NCBI GenBank assembly: GCA_030145325.1
Contig: JAQYVW010000024.1
Coordinates: 1 to 40,384 of the forward strand
Direction: 5' to 3'
DNA from: Desulfurivibrionaceae bacterium
GTDB lineage: Bacteria; Desulfobacterota; Desulfobulbia; Desulfobulbales; UBA5123
Length of the DNA stretch: 40,384 bases
Part shown: positions 10,129 through 18,083 of the stretch, in pieces
How positions within the stretch are numbered: the first letter of the stretch is position 1
Layout of the letters: each line of letters starts with the position of its first letter
Position numbers and translations under genes: made by a program
Notes under the pieces: generated by a model
What the model was told of the DNA's origin: nothing
Database searches by the model: none
Seen by the model: the letters and a program-made list of their open reading frames with translations, nothing else

Positions 10129-10854
10129 GTGGCCACCAAAAAATATTACGCCATCGCCAAAGGCAGAAAACCTGGCATCTACGAGAACTGGCCAGAGGCC
10201 CAGACCCAGGTAATGGGCTTTGCTGGCGCGATTTACAAGGGGTTCGCCTCCAGACAAGAGGCAGAGGTGTGGCTCAAAAACCCATCCTATGGCTCTTCAT
10301 CCGGTAAAAAAACTGTCCGCAAAACCAAAGCGGCCAGCAGCCATGCCTCCCACCACAACACCGCTCCCAAGGAAGACGAAATAACCATCTACAGTGACGG
10401 TGGTGCCCGTTACAACCCCGGCCCCGGCGGCTATGGGGTCGTAATCATCGCTGACGGACAACGGCTGGAGCTTTCGGCAGGATTCCGCCATACCACCAAT
10501 AACCGCATGGAACTAATGGGCTGTATTGTCGGTCTCCGCGAGCTTGGCCAATGCGAGCAGCCAATTACCATCTACACCGACTCAAGTTATGTGGTTAACG
10601 GTATCAGTAAGGGCTGGGCCAAGAGTTGGCGCCAACGGGGGTGGCGCAAAGCAGACAAACAACCAGCCATCAACCCTGATCTCTGGAGCGAGCTGCTTGA
10701 GCTAACCGAAGGCCGTACGGTCAACTTTAGATGGGTTAAGGGCCATGCAGGCCACCCGCTGAACGAACGATGCGACGAATTAGCAGTGGCCGCCTCAAGG
10801 GGAGAAAACATGCCTGAGGATGTTGGCTATGAAAAGATCACTGCCGGAGATTAA
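10129..10854 (+). CDS. rnhA: ribonuclease HI with N-terminal viroplasmin domain
   Basis: The 241-residue enzyme cleaves the RNA strand of RNA-DNA hybrids. Residues about 4-48 (KKYYAIAKGRKPGIYENW to FASRQEAEVWL) form the small viroplasmin/RNHBD hybrid-binding domain. A Ser/Lys-rich linker follows, then the RNase H fold. The catalytic acids are the Asp in IYSDGGARYNPGPGG, the Glu in NNRMELMG, the Asp in IYTDSSYV, and the final His/Asp region GHAGHPLNERCDELA. GTG 10129 begins right at the viroplasmin domain. An upstream TTG at 10078 falls inside an inverted repeat and adds non-conserved residues. This eukaryote-like domain order is known in a subset of bacteria. Confidence 0.93.
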   Translation: MATKKYYAIAKGRKPGIYENWPEAQTQVMGFAGAIYKGFASRQEAEVWLKNPSYGSSSGKKTVRKTKAASSHASHHNTAPKEDEITIYSDGGARYNPGPGGYGVVIIADGQRLELSAGFRHTTNNRMELMGCIVGLRELGQCEQPITIYTDSSYVVNGISKGWAKSWRQRGWRKADKQPAINPDLWSELLELTEGRTVNFRWVKGHAGHPLNERCDELAVAASRGENMPEDVGYEKITAGD

Positions 10855-10902
10855 ACATCTAATCCTCGCAACCGCTAACCCTTGGCAAAGTGACATACAA
10901 CC

Positions 10903-11541
10903 ATGAGCCTGTTACTGAACGAAACCGAGCTGCGAGTCTTAGCTTGCCTGCTGGAAAAATCCATGGCCACCCCTGAATACTACCCGCTCTCCCTGAATTC
11001 ATTGCTCAACGCTTGCAACCAGAAGAGCAACCGGGATCCGGTGGTCTGCTATGACGAGGAAACGGTGAGCTACGCCTTGGCTATCCTGAAACAAAAACAT
11101 CTCGCTTGGCAAAGCGATGCGGGCCGGGTAAGCAAATACGCTGAGAATTTTGCAAAAAACTCCAATCTCATTCGCAGCGAAGCGGCCCTGCTCACCGTAT
11201 TGATGCTCCGTGGCCCGCAGACCCCGGGCGAACTGCGCAGCCGCGCTGAACGGATGTGTCCATTCGACAGCCTGGACACCGTCCAGACCACCCTGAATTC
11301 CCTCACCGAACAGGAACTGATTAACAAACTCCCCCGCCAACCTGGCTGTAAAGAATCCCGCTACGGACATCTCCTGGGAGATTTTTCGCTAGTCGCAGCC
11401 GCAACCACTCCCCCCCCAGCCAATGAGCCACTGCCCACTGCAGCCAATCGTTTGACCGCCATGGAAGAAGAGATTACCGCTCTCCGGCAAGAACTGACCA
11501 CCATGCAGGAAGAATTCAAGACCTTCCGGGATCAATTCTGA
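10903..11541 (+). CDS. YceH family (DUF480) protein
   Basis: A 212-residue protein matches the YceH/UPF0502 family. The N-terminus is LNETELRVLACLLEKSMATPEYYPLSLNSLLNACNQKSNRDPV-like, followed by a second winged-helix segment (LLTVLMLRGPQTPGELRSRAERM). The C-terminal tail (TAMEEEITALRQELTTMQEEF) is a short coiled coil. The family has two tandem winged helices, so DNA binding is plausible, but its function is not established. It ends two bases before rlmN, and the two are likely co-transcribed. Confidence 0.88.
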   Translation: MSLLLNETELRVLACLLEKSMATPEYYPLSLNSLLNACNQKSNRDPVVCYDEETVSYALAILKQKHLAWQSDAGRVSKYAENFAKNSNLIRSEAALLTVLMLRGPQTPGELRSRAERMCPFDSLDTVQTTLNSLTEQELINKLPRQPGCKESRYGHLLGDFSLVAAATTPPPANEPLPTAANRLTAMEEEITALRQELTTMQEEFKTFRDQF

Positions 11542-11543
11542 CC

Positions 11544-12653
11544 GTGATCACTGCCACCACCATCACCAAACCAGACTTGCGCAATTTCTGCCGCGCTCAG
11601 CTAAGTGATTTTCTAGCCAGGATCGCCATCCCCACTTCCTACCACCGACGGATCTTCAACCTGATCCACCGCCCTCAGCTCAACGACCTCGCCACTCTTA
11701 CCGACCTAAAACGTACCGTGCGAGAGACCCTCGTGGATCAGGCTCAAATAAGCTTTTTACAACCGGAGAAAGCTGAGCTATCCAAGGATGGCACTGTCAA
11801 ACTCGCCTTCAGACTCGCAGATAACTCCCTGATCGAGTCTGTGCTGATTCCCGAACAGGATCGCCACACCCTCTGCGTTTCATCGCAAGTGGGCTGCGCC
11901 ATGGGCTGCAAGTTTTGCCTCACCGGAGCCATGGGCTATCAACGCAACCTCACCCCAGCAGAAATCATCAACCAGGTACTGGCCACCATTACCTACATGA
12001 TCCAACAGGGAGTACGCCGCGCCACCACGCGTGAATTTATCAACAACCTCGTCTTCATGGGTATGGGGGAACCGTTGGCAAACTACGACAACCTGCTCAC
12101 CGCCCTCAACATCCTCATGGATGAACAGGGACTGGAGTTCACCGAAAGACGGATTACCGTCTCCACCTGCGGCATCACACCCAAGATCGGCGCTCTCGGT
12201 CGTGACGCCAAGGTTAATCTTGCTGTCTCCCTACACAGCGCCGATGATCAGACCAGAAGCCAGTTAATGCCAGTGAACCGCACCTACCCCCTGGATCAAT
12301 TGCTGGCCGCCTGCCGGGATTTTCCGCTGGGGAAAAAAAAGGTAATCCTCATCGAATACATTCTCCTCCAAGGGATTAACGATTCGGATCATGACGCACG
12401 CCTGCTGGCAAAAAAACTAAGCAATCTTCCCTGCCGAATCAATCTCCTGCCCTACAACGAATCAGAATTATTACCCTTTAGGTGCCCGGAACTCCAGCGA
12501 ATCAACGCCTTTCAAAAAATCCTTCGTGATCTCGGCTACATAACCATAGTTCGGGACAGCCGGGGAGCCGACATATCTGCGGCCTGTGGGCAACTGGCAG
12601 GGAAAACCACACGATGCCAACCACGCACCACAACCAAAACAGACCATTATTGA
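11544..12653 (+). CDS. rlmN: 23S rRNA/tRNA adenine-C2 methyltransferase RlmN
   Basis: This radical-SAM enzyme methylates C2 of A2503 in 23S rRNA and of A37 in some tRNAs. It has 369 residues. The 4Fe-4S/SAM site is C118-x3-C122-x2-C125 (GCAMGCKFC), and the methyl-carrying Cys is C348 in SAACGQLAG. LVFMGMGEPLANYDN and ITVSTCGITP are family landmarks. Translation starts at GTG 11544, two bases after the yceH stop, with only a weak ribosome site, so coupling is likely. The C-terminus after the Cys is slightly extended and Thr-rich. Confidence 0.96.
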   Translation: MITATTITKPDLRNFCRAQLSDFLARIAIPTSYHRRIFNLIHRPQLNDLATLTDLKRTVRETLVDQAQISFLQPEKAELSKDGTVKLAFRLADNSLIESVLIPEQDRHTLCVSSQVGCAMGCKFCLTGAMGYQRNLTPAEIINQVLATITYMIQQGVRRATTREFINNLVFMGMGEPLANYDNLLTALNILMDEQGLEFTERRITVSTCGITPKIGALGRDAKVNLAVSLHSADDQTRSQLMPVNRTYPLDQLLAACRDFPLGKKKVILIEYILLQGINDSDHDARLLAKKLSNLPCRINLLPYNESELLPFRCPELQRINAFQKILRDLGYITIVRDSRGADISAACGQLAGKTTRCQPRTTTKTDHY

Positions 12654-12743
12654 TTTAGAGTGGAAACAAAGAAAAACAAGTCAGAGATAACCAATAGCCC
12701 CAAGGGATTATTGACATTTCAACAAAACAAAGGTAGAGAAAGA

Positions 12744-12819
12744 CTAAACTAAAAAGATAGTCAATTCGTTTAGTTTAGGACAGCAAAGATATATCATATA
12801 TTTAAGCTTTCAAATATAT
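12744..12819. promoter_or_regulatory. two inverted repeats in the leader of the PAS gene
   Basis: The 200-base gap between rlmN and the PAS gene is AT-rich and holds two perfect dyads. One has arms CTAAACTAAA (12744-12753) and TTTAGTTTAG (12769-12778) with 15 bases between. The other has arms ATATATTT (12796-12803) and AAATATAT (12812-12819) with an 8-base loop. A TTGACA at 12711-12716 is a possible -35 box without a convincing -10. The first dyad has the spacing of a regulator operator, but no cognate regulator is known. No T-run follows either dyad, so they are not typical terminators. Confidence 0.4.
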
Positions 12820-12853
12820 TTCACAACCACCCACACCGTACCCAGACTAAAAT

Positions 12854-13435
12854 ATGCATAAAAAGAAAATTTTCGAAGCAACATTTAATCATGTAATTCC
12901 CATTTGCGTCACTGACGTTAATTATAATATCATTGAGGCCAATGATGCCTATTGGAATTTTTTCGGTCCCATCCCCACCGCCAACCAGAACAATCTGAAA
13001 TGCTATGATCACCGTCCCGGGCCAAGCTGTCAAACCGATAAATGCCCGCTGCAACAAATTATCTCCGGCACCCTTAATTTCAGCTGCGAACCAAGCAAGG
13101 AAAAAGATGGCAAACTACATTACTTGATTGTCACCGCCAAGCCGTTGCTTGACGATGATGGCAACATCGCCGGAGTTGTTGAATTTTTTCAGGATATTTC
13201 AGAAAGAAAAGAGTTAGAAGACGAGAAACAAAGCCTGATCAAGAAACTTCAAACCTCCCTTGAGCAGGTCAAACTCCTGAGCGGATTTCTGCCCATCTGC
13301 GCTTACTGCAAAAAAGTCCGGGACGACACAGGATACTGGAGTCAAATCGAATCATATATTAGAGATCACTCCGAAGCAGAATTCAGCCACGGCATTTGCC
13401 CGGAATGCGTTGAAAAATTTACAGAAAATGATTAA
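12854..13435 (+). CDS. single PAS domain protein with C-terminal four-Cys module
   Basis: A 193-residue protein has a PAS domain (residues about 8-118, ending VVEFFQDISERKELE), then a coiled coil (about 117-145), then GFLPICAYCKKVRDD...GYWSQIESYI...HGICPECVEKF. The C-terminal C149-x2-C152 and C182-x2-C185 look like a metal site. This tail is familiar from many delta-proteobacterial PAS sensor proteins. The PAS core carries four more Cys (50, 59, 64, 78), which could bind a metal or act as redox switches. There is no histidine kinase, GGDEF or HTH domain, so it must signal by protein contact. ATG 12854 follows a long AT-rich leader with two dyads. Confidence 0.85.
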   Translation: MHKKKIFEATFNHVIPICVTDVNYNIIEANDAYWNFFGPIPTANQNNLKCYDHRPGPSCQTDKCPLQQIISGTLNFSCEPSKEKDGKLHYLIVTAKPLLDDDGNIAGVVEFFQDISERKELEDEKQSLIKKLQTSLEQVKLLSGFLPICAYCKKVRDDTGYWSQIESYIRDHSEAEFSHGICPECVEKFTEND

Positions 13436-13442
13436 CCAGGGC

Positions 13443-13479
13443 AAAAAAAAGCTACTTAGCTAAGTAGCTAAGTAGCTCA
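13443..13479 (-). terminator. rho-independent terminator for trxA-trxB-bamD
   Basis: Read on the minus strand, a perfect 20-bp palindrome (13450-13469, built from AGCTACTT and AAGTAGCT around a central AGCT) is followed at once by a run of eight T (13450-13443). A second copy of the AAGTAGCT arm at 13470-13477 offers an alternative pairing. It lies about 90 bases past the bamD stop. On the plus strand no T-run follows, so it does not end the PAS gene in the same way. Confidence 0.75.
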
Positions 13480-13569
13480 AAAACAAGATCGCAACAGATT
13501 TCACTTCCCTTCCGTCGCAACATCTAAACCTTCCCATAACAGGATCTTAACCTCTCCTTCCCCCCCCAC

Positions 13570-14394
13570 TCACGGACCGCCATCGCTAGTGGTACCACCG
13601 GCGCCCTGCACACTAAGCCCACCAGCAAAGGTATGCCAATCCGGCAAAGAAAGATCAGGAATCCAATCCTGCCAAGTACGTTGAGGCGGATTGCCGGACT
13701 GAATGGCAGCCAACAACCCCTTGGCTTTTGGACATTGCGACGATTCGGGATAAGTGGCGAGTAAAAAATTCAGCCGCCCCTCGGCCTGCGTAAACTCCTC
13801 GGAGCGAACATAAAAGGCTGCCACATACATCTCATGCTGGGCCAGGAAATTCCGCCCTGCCTTGATCCGCGCCTTGGCTTCACTAGTATAAGGAGAATCA
13901 GGAGCAAATCGGAGCAAGCGCGAAAAAGCCTGAATTGCCCGCACCGCATCACTGGTATCACGATCAACGGTACCAATCTGCTTATAACTGCACATCCCTA
14001 TCTGAAACAACACATAGGGAATCGCTTCATTGGTAGGATGGCTGCTTTCAAATTCCTCATACAGACCCAGCGCATCGGCATAGTCAGACAAGTAGTAACG
14101 ACAATCGGCAGCCTTCAAATCGGCCAACAGACTATATTGACTGAAGGGATAGTTGTCGCGCAGATCCTCGAAAATCTTCAGCGCATCAGAATATTCACCT
14201 TCATTAAAGGCATCCATACCCTTCATTACCATCCCGTCTGGAGTAGCTGGGCCATTTTTATCAGCAAGACCCACTGCTGCCATCATCCCATCCAAGCTGG
14301 CACAACCCGGCAAGGCAAGAACCGCAAAAGAGAGCAAAAGAACAGCAAGGATAGTAAATCTCCAGGAATAGCGAGTGCGCTTACAAGTCATCAT
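13570..14394 (-). CDS. bamD: outer membrane assembly lipoprotein BamD
   Basis: BamD is the essential lipoprotein partner of BamA in beta-barrel assembly. This 274-residue protein has a lipoprotein signal (ILAVLLLSFAVLALPGC) and tetratricopeptide-like helix pairs (MKGMDAFNEGEYSDALKIFE, DYADALGLYEEF, AIQAFSRLLRFAPDSPYTSEAKARI, YVAAFYVRSEEFTQAEGRLN). ATG 14394 is chosen: GAGAAG lies just upstream and the signal peptide begins there, while upstream codons overlap trxB. The C-terminus has a short Gly-rich extension. It is the last gene of the trxA-trxB-bamD unit, 58 bases after trxB. Confidence 0.92.
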   Translation of the reverse strand: MMTCKRTRYSWRFTILAVLLLSFAVLALPGCASLDGMMAAVGLADKNGPATPDGMVMKGMDAFNEGEYSDALKIFEDLRDNYPFSQYSLLADLKAADCRYYLSDYADALGLYEEFESSHPTNEAIPYVLFQIGMCSYKQIGTVDRDTSDAVRAIQAFSRLLRFAPDSPYTSEAKARIKAGRNFLAQHEMYVAAFYVRSEEFTQAEGRLNFLLATYPESSQCPKAKGLLAAIQSGNPPQRTWQDWIPDLSLPDWHTFAGGLSVQGAGGTTSDGGP

Positions 14395-14452
14395 AGATGT
14401 TAACTTCTCTTTAAGAAGAGTTTTATTATTAAGATAAAAACAACTAAATAGT

Positions 14453-15382
14453 TTAAGCCAATTGCTGAAGATACTCTTCCACCGCCAAGACGGCAACCGC
14501 TCCTTCTCCGGCGGCATTCACCACCTGCCGAACCGCCTTGCTGCGAATGTCACCCACCGCCATCACTCCGGGGATAGAGGTTCGCATCTCACCGTCAGTG
14601 GGAATAAAACCGTAGGAGTCGGCGCCCAAATCATCCAGAGGCAGCATCTCGTTATTGGGCGCGGTGCCGATGAGCATGAAAACGCCATAGACAGGGAGAA
14701 AACTTTCCTCGCCATTATTATTTTTCAGCTGCACCCCCTCAACCCCATCCTTGCCGACAATACTCTGCACCTGGGTATCAAGGAGAAAATGCACCTTTTC
14801 GTTGGCAAAGGCATGTTTTTGACTAATCTTGGTGGCCCGTAACTCGTTGCGTCGATGGATAACCGTCACCTTATCAGCAAAACGGGTTAGAAACACCGCC
14901 TCCTCCACCGCCGTGTTGCCGCCACCGATCACCGCCACCTCGCGATTACGATAAAAGGGGCCATCACAGGTGGCACAGTAGGAAACCCCCTTGCCGGTAA
15001 GCTCAACCTCACCGGGCACCCCTAACTGCTTGGGGCGAGCGCCGGTGGAGATAATAACCGCTTTCGCGGTAAGTTGGGACCCATCCTCCATGGTCAATCG
15101 CTTGACCGGATCATTAAGATCCATGGCTGTAACGGAGCCCAACATTGTCTTCAACCCAAAGCGTGCGGCCTGGGCCGCCATCTTGTCTATCAACTCAAAG
15201 CCTGAGATTCCTTCAGGAAACCCAGGATAGTTGTCAACCCAGTCAGTGAGCAGCACCTGCCCGCCCACCGCACCCTTCTCAACCAGAACGGCATTAAGCA
15301 TGGCGCGGGCCGCGTACAACCCAGCAGTAAGGCCAGCCGGGCCACCACCGACAATGATCAGATCATACTCAGCTGAAGACAT
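14453..15382 (-). CDS. trxB: thioredoxin reductase
   Basis: This flavoprotein reduces thioredoxin. It has 309 residues, with the FAD Rossmann motif IIVGGGPAGLTAGLYAARA, the redox pair C136-A-T-C139 (SYCATCDG), a second nucleotide site (VAVIGGGNTAVEEA followed by HRRNELRA) and the C-terminal FAD contact GVMAVGDIRSKAVRQVVNAAGEG. The HRR sequence fits NADPH use. It starts eight bases after the trxA stop, so the two form a classic pair. Confidence 0.96.
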   Translation of the reverse strand: MSSAEYDLIIVGGGPAGLTAGLYAARAMLNAVLVEKGAVGGQVLLTDWVDNYPGFPEGISGFELIDKMAAQAARFGLKTMLGSVTAMDLNDPVKRLTMEDGSQLTAKAVIISTGARPKQLGVPGEVELTGKGVSYCATCDGPFYRNREVAVIGGGNTAVEEAVFLTRFADKVTVIHRRNELRATKISQKHAFANEKVHFLLDTQVQSIVGKDGVEGVQLKNNNGEESFLPVYGVFMLIGTAPNNEMLPLDDLGADSYGFIPTDGEMRTSIPGVMAVGDIRSKAVRQVVNAAGEGAVAVLAVEEYLQQLA

Positions 15383-15390
15383 GACGGGCC

Positions 15391-15720
15391 CTACAACGCT
15401 TTGGTGATCATGGCAACCAGCTGCGCTTTGCCAACCGCGCCAGTAACCTGCTCCACCACCTCGCCGCCTTTGAAAAGGATCAAGGTGGGGATGGCACGAA
15501 CACCAAACTTACCGGGAGTAGCAGGGTTGTCATCCACATTCATCTTGGTAATCTTGGCCTTGCCATCAAACTCATCGGCCAGCTCATCGATTACCGGACC
15601 GATAGCCTTACAGGGACCACACCAGGGTGCCCAAAAATCAAGCAACACCGGCAAATCGGACTCCATAACCTGGGCAGCAAAATCACTATCACTCACGTGC
15701 ACAACCTTATCTCCAGCCAT
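15391..15720 (-). CDS. trxA: thioredoxin
   Basis: A 109-residue thioredoxin has the active site W-C34-G-P-C37 in LLDFWAPWCGPCKAIGPV and the cis-Pro loop VRAIPTLILFKGG. Two in-frame ATGs exist, at 15726 and 15720. The AAGGAG site is only two bases from the first but eight from the second, so 15720 (MAGDKVV) is the better start. It heads the minus-strand trxA-trxB-bamD unit and supplies reducing power for cytoplasmic disulfides. No convincing promoter was found in the gap upstream. Confidence 0.96.
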   Translation of the reverse strand: MAGDKVVHVSDSDFAAQVMESDLPVLLDFWAPWCGPCKAIGPVIDELADEFDGKAKITKMNVDDNPATPGKFGVRAIPTLILFKGGEVVEQVTGAVGKAQLVAMITKAL

Positions 15721-15965
15721 CTTCATAACTCCTTATTATTATATCGATAAAAAATGTAAAAACATTGCCTTCCCACATGACCACCACGTCAACCTACGGA
15801 AGAAACAAAAGCTTATGGTTCAGTAACTTAAGCCAACCAAAGGATACCACCAATGACGTAACATAATATAGCATCTTACCTGCTCTCCCGGCCCATGACA
15901 ACCAGTAAATTAACAGCAAACAACAGTCGCAGTCGTCAACAAAAAGCCTGATCCCGACTATCATT

Positions 15966-15995
15966 TTGACAGCCGACAAGATGCCGTGCTATAGT
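15966..15995 (+). promoter_or_regulatory. sigma-70 type promoter of hemL
   Basis: TTGACA (15966-15971), an 18-base spacer and TATAGT (15990-15995) lie about 80 bases before the hemL start. The rest of the 15721-16076 gap shows only a small hairpin in the presumed leader (CGGGA 16021-16025 with TCCCG 16032-16036) and nothing else I can name. Confidence 0.7.
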
Positions 15996-16076
15996 TGCCA
16001 ACTTCCCGCCGCGAAATTGACGGGACAGCGATCCCGACAGATACTCTCAGTTATGAATTGGAAGGAGAAACAGACC

Positions 16077-17366
16077 ATGAACACCGAGCAATCACGACAA
16101 CAATTCAAGAAGGCACAGACCCTTATCCCCGGCGGCGTCAACAGCCCGGTTCGAGCCTGCAAATCGGTGGCCTGCGACCCGCTTTTTATCGCCCGCGCCA
16201 ACGGCTCGAAGATATATGATATCGACGGCAACGTCTTCATTGATTTCCTGGGTTCCTGGGGGCCAATGATCATGGGCCACAATCCCCCGGCCGTTATTGA
16301 GGCCATCAGCAACGCCCTTGCCAACGGCACCAGCTATGGCGCCCCCTGCCCGGCGGAAGTGGAACTAGCGGAACTGGTTTGTGGGGCACTACCCTCGGTG
16401 GAAAAGGTGCGCTTTGTAAGTTCCGGCACCGAGGCGACCATGAGCGCAGTACGTTTAGCCCGCGGCTATACCGGCAAGAAGATGATCGTCAAATTCGATG
16501 GTTGTTACCACGGCCACGCCGACAGCTTTCTGGTTAAGGCAGGCAGCGGTGTCATCACCTTGGGTATTCCTGGTAGTCCAGGAGTGCCGGATGATATAGT
16601 CAAAAACACTATCTCTATTCCTTATAATGATGTGGACACCCTTGAAAAGACCCTCCGCGACCCCAAACTGGACATCGCCTGCGTGATCGTCGAACCGGTG
16701 GCTGGCAATATGGGCGTTATCGCTCCCGAAGAAGGGTTTCACCAAGCTCTACGCAACTTGACCAAGGAACTTGGCATTGTTCTCATCTTTGACGAGGTGA
16801 TCACCGGCTTCAGACTGGCCTACGGCGGCGCCCAAAGCTATTTCAATATTACCCCCGATCTTACTTGTCTAGGTAAAATCATCGGCGGCGGCCTGCCGGT
16901 GGGTGCATATGGCGGCAAAAAAGAGATCATGGATCAAATTGCCCCGGACGGGCCAGTTTATCAGGCTGGCACTCTTTCCGGCAATCCGCTGGCCATGGCT
17001 GCCGGCATCGCCACCCTGAAGGCCTTGTCAGAACCAGGTTTTTACGAGCGGCTCAATGAAAAAGCAGCAGACTATGCCAAATCACTCAGCGAAATATCTG
17101 CCAAGTACATGCCGGAGACTACCCTCAACCGGGTAGGATCAATGATGACCAACTTCTTCACCCCCAACCCGGTAACCGATTTCAACTCAGCAATGCAGGC
17201 CGACACCGGCAAGTATGCCACCTACTATCGAGAAATGCTGGGACAAGGAATTTACCTCGCCCCGTCCCAATTTGAAGCGTCATTTATCTCAGCAGCACAC
17301 AGCCCTGAAGACCTGGCAACGGCCCTGGAAAAAAATGAATGGTCATTCAAAAAAATGTCCAAATGA
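16077..17366 (+). CDS. hemL: glutamate-1-semialdehyde 2,1-aminomutase
   Basis: HemL makes 5-aminolevulinate, the first committed tetrapyrrole precursor, from glutamate-1-semialdehyde. It is PLP-dependent and has 429 residues. The family start is KAQTLIPGGVNSPVRAC; SSGTEATMSAVRLARG and the FDEVITGFR metal/PLP contact follow, and the Schiff-base lysine is K267 in CLGKIIGGGLPVGAYGG. ATG 16077 has GAAGGAG upstream; codons before it belong to the promoter and leader. In a cell with such haem-rich cytochromes a strong hemL promoter makes sense (inference). Confidence 0.97.
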   Translation: MNTEQSRQQFKKAQTLIPGGVNSPVRACKSVACDPLFIARANGSKIYDIDGNVFIDFLGSWGPMIMGHNPPAVIEAISNALANGTSYGAPCPAEVELAELVCGALPSVEKVRFVSSGTEATMSAVRLARGYTGKKMIVKFDGCYHGHADSFLVKAGSGVITLGIPGSPGVPDDIVKNTISIPYNDVDTLEKTLRDPKLDIACVIVEPVAGNMGVIAPEEGFHQALRNLTKELGIVLIFDEVITGFRLAYGGAQSYFNITPDLTCLGKIIGGGLPVGAYGGKKEIMDQIAPDGPVYQAGTLSGNPLAMAAGIATLKALSEPGFYERLNEKAADYAKSLSEISAKYMPETTLNRVGSMMTNFFTPNPVTDFNSAMQADTGKYATYYREMLGQGIYLAPSQFEASFISAAHSPEDLATALEKNEWSFKKMSK

Positions 17367-17377
17367 GGAAAAACCCG

Positions 17378-17406
17378 TTGACTTTGCTACTTTGCCATGA
17401 TACCAC
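17378..17406 (+). promoter_or_regulatory. possible promoter of the Fo operon
   Basis: TTGACT (17378-17383) and a 17-base spacer ending TGA lead to TACCAC (17401-17406). It sits in the 99-base gap between hemL and atpZ. The -10 is poor, though a TG pair one base before it gives an extended -10. Read-through from hemL is the alternative. Confidence 0.3.
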
Positions 17407-17465
17407 TCGAAACGATTTTCCGTTTAAAGGGAAGGTTTCGCACCGCTCAATTTCGGAGAATACCA

Positions 17466-17690
17466 ATGAGTGACAACCGCAGAGAAATGATGAGGTTGTT
17501 GGGCGATTTTAGCACCATTGGCATGTCCGTTGCCTTTTCCATTTTCATCGGCGTGGGAATTGGCTACTGGCTAGATCAGAAGGTTTTTGGCGGACGTACT
17601 TCACCCTGGTTGACCATGATTTTTCTTGGCCTGGGAGTGGCGGCGGCCTTCAAGAATCTCTACATGATGAGCAAGAGGAAGGATCTGTAG
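17466..17690 (+). CDS. atpZ: AtpZ-like Fo accessory membrane protein
   Basis: A 74-residue protein has two membrane helices (FSTIGMSVAFSIFIGVGIGYWLDQ and PWLTMIFLGLGVAAAFKNLYMM), typical of the AtpZ/AtpI small subunits encoded ahead of Fo genes. ATG 17466 is preferred: TCGGAGA precedes it, and the 23 upstream in-frame codons lack conservation signals. AtpZ with AtpI is thought to help c-ring assembly or Mg2+ uptake. It ends one base before atpI. Confidence 0.82.
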   Translation: MSDNRREMMRLLGDFSTIGMSVAFSIFIGVGIGYWLDQKVFGGRTSPWLTMIFLGLGVAAAFKNLYMMSKRKDL

Positions 17691-17691
17691 G

Positions 17692-18078
17692 ATGAATGAC
17701 TCCATTTCCTTGAACAGGGTACAAACCCTCAACTGGCTGATATTGCTGATCATGAGTATCGCTGGGCTACTGCTCTTTTCCGGCCAGGTCGCCAAATCGA
17801 TATTTATTGGTGGCCTCATTGTCACCCTGAGCTTTCGGTTTTTACAACGAGACCTTACTAAATTGCTAACCGGCCCCCTGACGGCAGTAAAAGGGCGGTT
17901 TTTTATCAAATATTATGCACGTTTCTCGGTTGTGGCGGTGATTTTGTTCTTTCTAATCCGCTACCGGGCAGTCAACACCACCGCAATGCTGGTAGGACTG
18001 TCCACGGTACTGGTGAGCATTATTGTTACCACGGCCGGTGAGGCGAAAAAGATTCTTAGTACTAAGGAGGCAGCGTAA
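17692..18078 (+). CDS. atpI: ATP synthase subunit I family protein
   Basis: A 128-residue integral membrane protein has about four hydrophobic helices (TLNWLILLIMSIAGLLLF, SIFIGGLIVTLSF, FSVVAVILFFLIRY, AMLVGLSTVLVSIIVTTAG). The size and position between AtpZ and subunit a match the ATP synthase I chain, which assists c-ring assembly. The sequence family is loose, so the name depends heavily on context. An AAGGAGG near its 3' end probably serves atpB. Confidence 0.78.
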   Translation: MNDSISLNRVQTLNWLILLIMSIAGLLLFSGQVAKSIFIGGLIVTLSFRFLQRDLTKLLTGPLTAVKGRFFIKYYARFSVVAVILFFLIRYRAVNTTAMLVGLSTVLVSIIVTTAGEAKKILSTKEAA

Positions 18079-18083
18079 AGATC

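Noticed and set aside
13436-13500. CRISPR-like or tandem repeat at the TAGC-rich tract
   Set aside because: Only one palindrome plus one extra arm; no spacers or regular repeat array.
15721-15765. TATAAT-like box just upstream of trxA on the minus strand
   Set aside because: It sits too close to the ribosome site to give a normal leader and has no matching -35.
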